Positions 58,582-64,000 of a DNA stretch of 64,000 nucleotides are shown one piece after another. Position 1 is the stretch's first letter, and every line of letters begins with the position of its first letter. Origin of the DNA: Gonapodya prolifera JEL478 (lineage: Eukaryota > Monoblepharomycota > Monoblepharidomycetes > Monoblepharidales > Gonapodyaceae); assembly GCA_001574975.1 (NCBI GenBank), contig KQ965762.1:62001-126000 (forward strand), in the 5' to 3' direction. The position numbers were made by a program, and so were the translations under genes. The notes below the pieces were generated by a model, which saw only the letters and a list, made by a program, of their open reading frames with translations, did no database searches and was not told where the DNA came from.

Positions 58582-58887
58582 GTGTCAGCGTACTGGACGC
58601 GACAGAGACCCTTGCAGGCGAGTGTAGGGGCTCATTTTGGCTCGAACAGGCGTATGGCGTACCGGTTGCGTGAGGCCGCTGAAACAGGAGGGTGGACGGA
58701 CTGGGACGGATCTTGGTTTTGGGAGTGTTCCAGGTGCTTGAGGGAGTGCATTTGTCGGGCTTGCCGAGAGCAATTGGAAATGATTAATTCTGAAGATGAC
58801 GTCGGCGCCAGTGATCAAGAGTCGGCCAACGATGAATATTATTGTGACCACCACGCTTGCCCGTATTGTGATGTCTTTCTGGACTGA
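58582..58887 (+). CDS. possible small Cys-rich zinc-binding protein (101 aa)
   Basis: An uninterrupted frame from the ATG at 58582 (MSAYWTRQRPLQASVG). Its C-terminal half is unusual: WECSRCLRECICRACREQLE, an acidic stretch, then YYCDHHACPYCDVFLD. Cysteine pairs spaced C2C3C1C2C and C-HH-C2C could bind two zinc ions. The N-terminal part overlaps a short direct repeat and may not be coding. It lies next to the LINE and could belong to a mobile element. No family was recognised. Confidence 0.35.
   Translation: MSAYWTRQRPLQASVGAHFGSNRRMAYRLREAAETGGWTDWDGSWFWECSRCLRECICRACREQLEMINSEDDVGASDQESANDEYYCDHHACPYCDVFLD
58670..58688 (+). repeat. short direct repeat, copy 2
   Basis: Second copy of GTGAGGCCGCTGAAACAGG, inside the small Cys-rich frame. 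Confidence 0.6.
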
Positions 58888-59239
58888 GTCTGGACAAGGT
58901 TTATACATGATTAGAGATATACTTATTTATCATCACCACGCGTACAATGATCCTTTTCATCATGGAGCAACCACCGATTACTTGAATCGTTTTGAATACT
59001 CTCGCAATTACGCAAATGACCCAATACAACAACAACAACAAACAACAAACAGCACGGTACCACTGAAACCAAATCTAACATCCTTCTGCACATCTATGTA
59101 CACCCATCCACACCTCCTGATTTCTGACCCACCGCCCATGCAAATGCTACGTGACTTCATTCCCTCCCTCGCCTCGTTCCACATCCGACCCGCCACCACA
59201 CGACACCACGCCCCGCCCCCGTCTCCGCCCTCCCCAACC

Positions 59240-61694
59240 TCAAACGAAATCCCACCACGCGCAATCCTCGCACTCGCCTCCATCCTGCGGCACGCACGCT
59301 GGAACAGGTAAAGACCACTTGAGCAGCACGTTCTGAACAAACCACGCGATGCGGTGGTGGTTCACGCTGAGAGTCGACGTTGCGCCCACTTGCCCGGACT
59401 CCTGCGGGGAAGGGAAATTCTCGAGGGAGCCTTCAATGTCCCCGCTCGATTCAACAGCGGCACGCGCAGACTCCCGCACGGCGTTGTATAGCGCCTCTCG
59501 ACGCGCAAAGTAGTCGTGTGAGGTCGTGGTTGCGTACAGGCCCAGAACGCCCTGTGCCTCCAGGTCCCGCTTCGCGAGTGCCGAGGAGGTCGAGGTCGAC
59601 TTGGAGCACCAGAAGAAACACCACGGGTCGCCTGGGGGTTCTGGCGTGTCGTCTCCCGACGAGGGGGGCGCAGGGGCGGGCGAGGGGGCCGGAGACGGGG
59701 AGGGCGGCTCCGTTCCAGGATCGGTCGGAGTGTCTGTCCCGTTTGACTTGTCCTTGCACCACCCAAACCCATGCCAACACCACCCCCCACCTCCACCTCC
59801 ACCTCCATCACCGGGGGCGGGTACAGGCGACGGCTCGGGCTCCGGCTGGGGCTCGTCATCCTCAGGCGGGGGCTGGCTCAACTTATCCGTCTCGTAGATG
59901 CACCATTTCCCATTATGACAGCGCGTCTCGATCGCGTAACCAACATAGTAACAGCTCGACCGCGCGCCCCGGCATTTCCCGAGGAAGATCGGGTCCCCGT
60001 CGTTCCCGACATGGAAGATCGGTAAGGACTCGTGGAAGGCCAGCCGGGATGCAGCGTCGGGACCCGGCGCGCCGCGCGGGAGAGCACCGACACGGGACGC
60101 CCAGAGTGCTTCACCAGGAGCTTCGAAAGAGACGGCGGGGATGCGGAACCGTAACCCCACGGAGGTGGCAAGCGCGCCGCCGAGAGAATGTCCGACGGCC
60201 CAGATGGTCGACGTGGGGTAGGTCCTGCGCACGTACCGCACGATCTCGGTCGCGAGGTTGTAGTACGAGTCCGGGAAGGCCGGTCCACAACTCTCCCTGA
60301 TACACTCCCCGTCACAGCTCATTTTCCCTTGCGTCTTGCCCGCGTAGCACGGGCACACAGCCCACCACGACCGGTCCTCCTTGCCGCAGCAGCATGAAAA
60401 CATCATGTTGTCGTTGAGTTTGTCGCTGGGCGAGGTGGGGCCCCCCAGGCCGAGGGTGTTGAGGGACGTGCCTTTGATGACGACGGCGACCAGGGGTGGG
60501 GAGGAGGAAGGGGAGGAGGGGTCGTGGGCTTCAAAGACGTAGCCCCGGATGCCTTCTTCGGACCAACCGAAGCCGGCAGTCTGGATGTACGGGAGGGGCA
60601 GGGGTTAGAGGTTTGAGCGTGGGATACGGTGAGGGGAGGGATATCAAGCAGGGAACATCGCTCCGCGTTGTGCCATTCGCGCTTCGCGCAGATCACTCGC
60701 CCCCTCGGTCAGCGCCTAGCGGCGCTTAGGCCTCGGGCTCGCTGCGCTCGCAGGGGGACGTACCTCGTTCCATCCAGGCACGTCGACCCAGTCCCCCGTG
60801 TTGGGTTCCGTGTAGGTGTTCCAAGCCATATATGCGAGAGATAGGACCGTCATGGGGTCCTCCATTTGCGGGACGGGGACGGGTCGTTCCTCCAGGGTGA
60901 GTTCCTCGACCTCGCCTGCACCTGCGCCTGCACCAGTGCCCAGAGGCGGCGCCATGTAGGTTTGGTGTTTGAGCGAGACGGGGTGGAAGTAGGAGTGGCC
61001 CTTGGCGCCCGAGGTGGATTGAGCAAGGAGGGTGTCGGCGGGGAGGGGCAGGCGGAGTTGCTTGAAGGCGTTGGAGGTGGAGGGTGGTGAGAGGTGGAGG
61101 ATGCGGGACAAGCGGAGGAGGGAGATGGGTGAGGCGGTGGCGGGTGGGGTGGTCGCTGCATGAATGGGACGTTGGTGCAGGTGCGACGATGAATGTATGG
61201 GTTGGGGTGCGAGGGAAAGGTGAAGAATTAGAGGACGAGCACGTAGAAACATAAAGTATACATTTAGACGAGGGAAATGCACTCGATCCTGCGTGACGTG
61301 CAATCGTTCGTTTCGAATTGTGATCCGATCCAATTGCCCATCAACCACCTGCCATCCGCATCACACCACAACCCCACCACTCCCACTCAGACTCACCTTG
61401 TTCACCTCTCCCTACAGCCCCGTCCACAGCCACCGCAACCTGGACGTCCCGCCATCCTGCGCTCCGCCACCCCAATACCACACCCGCGACGACCAGACAC
61501 ACCGCTATGAGTCCCGCAGCAAGTTGGAGCACAGACGTAGAGAATCGCGAAGACGTTCGTCGTGGTTGAGCGAGTCCCGACGGTGAATCGGAATCGAGCA
61601 GCGGAGTGGTCTCGATCGTGTCGTTGTCCTGAGGAAGGCGAGTGTCTCCCGCTCGCTCAGTCCATGGAGACGAGTCCGTGTGGTGGCGCAGCAT
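59240..61694 (-). CDS. ATG15: autophagic-body phospholipase Atg15-like
   Basis: Breaks down membranes of autophagic bodies in the vacuole. Exon 1 starts MLRHHTDSSPWTERAGDTRL at 61694 and carries a single membrane anchor (LQLAAGLIAVCLVVAGVVLG) near residue 60, as expected for a type II protein. Further exons include TYMAPPLGTG, MTVLSLAYMAWNTYTEPNTG and WSEEGIRGYVFEAHD. The main exon has MMFSCCCGKEDRSWWAVCPC and the lipase nucleophile elbow WAVGHSLGGALATSVGLRF. The catalytic Asp region (HVGNDGDPIFLGKCRG) and a Cys-rich lipase C-terminus (CYYVGYAIETRCHNG) follow. After that comes a long Pro/Gly-rich tail with WCWHGFGWC, ending CAWWDFV. The C-terminal tail is longer and more Pro-rich than usual. 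Intron positions upstream of 60.4 kb are approximate. Confidence 0.88.
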
Positions 61695-62135
61695 CGCAGA
61701 GTGTGGGCTGCGTGGGGACGGGGCGTGTTGCCTGCGAACGTGGGGGGTCGCGTGACCACAGGGAGCTCGGGGGTTTGGGGCGGGTAAACTATTGCGCCAT
61801 CAAATGTTGTGTGCAGGGTGCTGAAACCGCAACTTGCAGAATATCGAAGCGATTACACGATCATCGTTTTGAAAGTGGCATGGGTACTGTGCTCTGCGGT
61901 TAATTTTGATGTGGGGACGACGCTTGCTCGCAGCATGTGTCTATTCGCCGCACACCTGCCCCCTCACGCGAGTGGAGTGACCCTGTCAACGATGTCATCA
62001 TTGCATGGTTGTCATCTATAAAATGACTTTTCTCTCAAGAACTGGAAAGCTTTCTTGTAGTTAACCCACTGAAGCAAAGTTCAGGGTACCATGAGAAACA
62101 AGGACTGAGTGATGTAAGACATGCACAATGGCCCG

Positions 62136-62150
62136 GATAACGCGTTCACT
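62136..62150 (+). repeat. 15-bp direct repeat, copy 1
   Basis: GATAACGCGTTCACT; second copy at 62314..62328, 178 bases away. The flanks diverge. Confidence 0.5.
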
Positions 62151-62313
62151 CATCAAGGCAGAAGTCGGTCACTATTCCATTCTGTGACAGATACCTACTT
62201 GTATAAACAAGATTATCCAAAGAAGCAATTATGCTCATTTTGCTTACACATCAAAGGGTGCCGTGACACAAAAGTGGCCAAGTGTCCAATCAGTTTGGCA
62301 TGGCTCCAACTCA

Positions 62314-62328
62314 GATAACGCGTTCACT
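62314..62328 (+). repeat. 15-bp direct repeat, copy 2
   Basis: Second copy of GATAACGCGTTCACT. Confidence 0.5.
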
Positions 62329-63049
62329 GAGCAAGTTGGATGTCAGGGTTGGCATGGTGCTCTTGCGCAAGGATTCAAAAGGTCTCTTGAATCATTACGT
62401 CCGCCTACATCAATCTGATAGCACCGAACAATAGATTTCAAAGAAGAACTTATGACAGTGGCCAAAGCTTTACGTTGGCTGTTAGTGCATGCTCCCATTA
62501 AACGGGCCCCTGCATTGTTGAGGAGGACAGAGGGTGTACGCTTGTCAGGAATTTAAGACCCGTACACACGTCCAATGCTACCATTTGCTGCTGGCGAGAT
62601 GGACTCTAACAACCTCTTTGCATTCAAGGCACTACAATTGTCCGAACTGAATGTAATTTGAACGCGAGAGTGTCTGACGGATTCGCATGTAAGTTCCAAA
62701 GGTCATCAGCACATCGCACATTGAGAATCGCACGCATTCACAATCCGACCATTTTCTTGCACACCGCTCTGCAACTTTTCGGTGAAAGCCGGGTTTTGCA
62801 TTTCGGTAGTCAATTAGTGCGTGCAAGACAAAACTGAAATTGGCAGGGTGGATCTCGCGGTCTCGGTCTGCTGTTCTCCCTTGCCTTTGTATCCTATTGA
62901 TCTTAAAGAGACCCTAGCACTGAGCATTGATTGTAGAAAGCCAAATTGTATTAGCCAATAAACGGGCAACTGTAAAATTGGTCCAAGTTGCCACCCAGAG
63001 TGGCAAGGACGGGCTGACAGATGATCGCCAGATGGAATGAGTTTAAACA

Positions 63050-64000
63050 GTTCACCATTCGCACCATTGGCAAATGAGCCTTGGGTGGTAAGCGGGTGGT
63101 CTCTGCGGGAGGCCAGTCGTGACATGCCGACGGCTCAGCGAGAAGCCTGGCAAGCAAGAGATGGAAGGCCATCCCGAGGTGCAATCGATGGAGCTCCATC
63201 CTGGCTGCGCATCCCATTGATTTGAGGGCATTTTCCAGGCAATCGAGAGCAGGATCCATTCCTCGGTGGGCTGTGTCGCCAGACTTTGTGCACCATTGAA
63301 TTGCACACCAGTATGCAATTGGGACCTTCTCAAAGTGGCACGCGTCCGCTCGGATATCCCACGCAAAAGACTCCAGGCCCTATAAGTCAGCCAGAAGGCT
63401 CTAACTCTCGCAGCCAGTCCCTGCGTTCGTCGCTCGTCAAGGCATTCGGGCTTTCCCGCAAGACTTCTGGCGGCACGTTGCCTAACCCTCCCGCAGGTAA
63501 TCGTGGTAAGCCTCCAGCAGGAGCCCAAGCATCGCGTTTCGACAGGCTTTCACCTTGGTTTCCAATACGGAGGGGGCCTGCAGATAGACTTGCGTCTCGC
63601 AATTAATAGGGCGCTGATGAACTCGCTGGTAAACGGGATCATGCGCAGCCTTCTGAACATTGCGGCATCTATACGCTTGTTGCTAGGCAGGTGGTTGGTT
63701 GAAATCACGATCTTGAGGCCGGGTTTGAACTCTTTCCTGAGTCTGAAAGAGGCCACGGAAAGCCATGAGTGTCCTCTACAATCAGGTACTTCACCAGAGC
63801 GGTATCAATTTCGAGATCCTCCTGCAGCTCCGTGCAGTACGCCAGTCTTGCTTTCACCAGAGACTCCATCGAGGCGTTGCGGCATTGGATCGCCATCATT
63901 TTAGAGAAGAGTTCGTGGGTAAGAAGGGTCAGTTCTGGTGGTGACCGTCACAGCAGACCAACTGGTGGAGGGCTCGTGTTTGGGAGAAGCTGACCGATTC
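63050..64000 (-). mobile_element. D5-like helicase fossil of virus or plasmid type
   Basis: On the minus strand, sequence around 63.55-63.75 kb matches the C-terminal helicase region of D5-type primase-helicases (superfamily 3), a family found in large DNA viruses, their relatives and some plasmids. The similarity extends to both sides and reaches the right edge of the window, so only part of the gene is seen. The copy is broken, with several interruptions, and is treated as an old integrated remnant. No capsid or other structural gene is visible here. Confidence 0.55.

Larger units (their letters stand above)
61695..63049. other. no recognisable gene; short repeated motif
   Basis: Frames are short and show no domain. 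GATAACGCGTTCACT occurs at 62136 and again at 62314, same orientation. Nothing else stands out. Confidence 0.4.

Noticed and set aside
59380-60300. 306-codon plus-strand frame opposite ATG15
   Set aside because: Arg/Pro/Gly-rich antisense shadow of the lipase exon.

Overview
The window is nuclear DNA from a fungus. Genes carry short spliceosomal introns (about 60-110 nt, GTGAGT/GTAAGT donors, some with a CTAAC-type branch site). One gene encodes a fungal-only Zn2Cys6 transcription factor, and the repeats include a GCR1_C/Crypton-type recombinase gene, a hAT transposon and a LINE. The ankyrin-rich paralog clusters and a 7TM receptor would fit an early-diverging zoosporic (chytrid-like) fungus, but that placement is inference.

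0-24 kb is dominated by an expanded, partly decayed gene family. Its full-length type (2358..4055) joins an N-terminal ankyrin-like module, a coiled coil, a split SH3 domain and a Pro/Thr tail. At least seven further copies or remnants follow, mostly on the minus strand. They range from a full-length but broken copy, through ankyrin-only and ankyrin plus short coiled-coil forms, to a fragment of a few dozen codons. An F-box/ankyrin gene lies head-to-head with one copy, and a remnant of the same arrangement is seen at 23.6 kb. A MITE-like element and a truncated monooxygenase copy lie among them. A separate Q/Y/P-rich RGG protein gene with a 9-nt microexon lies at 11-14 kb.

24-38 kb holds a small secreted protein, a proline-rich type I membrane protein, a multi-exon hypothetical gene, a small four-exon protein with a duplicated symmetric exon, broken F-box-like copies, an intact Baeyer-Villiger-type flavin monooxygenase and the biosynthetic threonine deaminase ILV1.

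38-48 kb is ordinary single-copy gene space: a 7TM receptor-like gene, an 869-aa Zn2Cys6 factor, the 18S rRNA dimethyltransferase DIM1 and ribosomal protein uS2 (RPS0).

48-58.4 kb is a mobile-element block, AT-richer to the eye than its surroundings. It has a Crypton-like tyrosine-recombinase gene, a LINE reverse transcriptase, and a hAT element with perfect 22-bp terminal inverted repeats and an 8-bp target duplication inserted beside or into the LINE. The ATG15 autophagic lipase gene follows at 59.2-61.7 kb, and the window ends in a broken D5-like helicase fossil.

Exon joins for 2358..4055, 19968..20963, 25467..27062, 28871..29727, 35142..37279, 40681..43609 and 46454..47660 were worked out by hand and keep frame throughout. 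Other multi-exon models are spans with approximate internal joins. The assembly has a 171-base gap (54830..55000) and single undetermined bases at 35908, 54029 and 55368, so some isolated frameshifts in repeats could be sequence errors.
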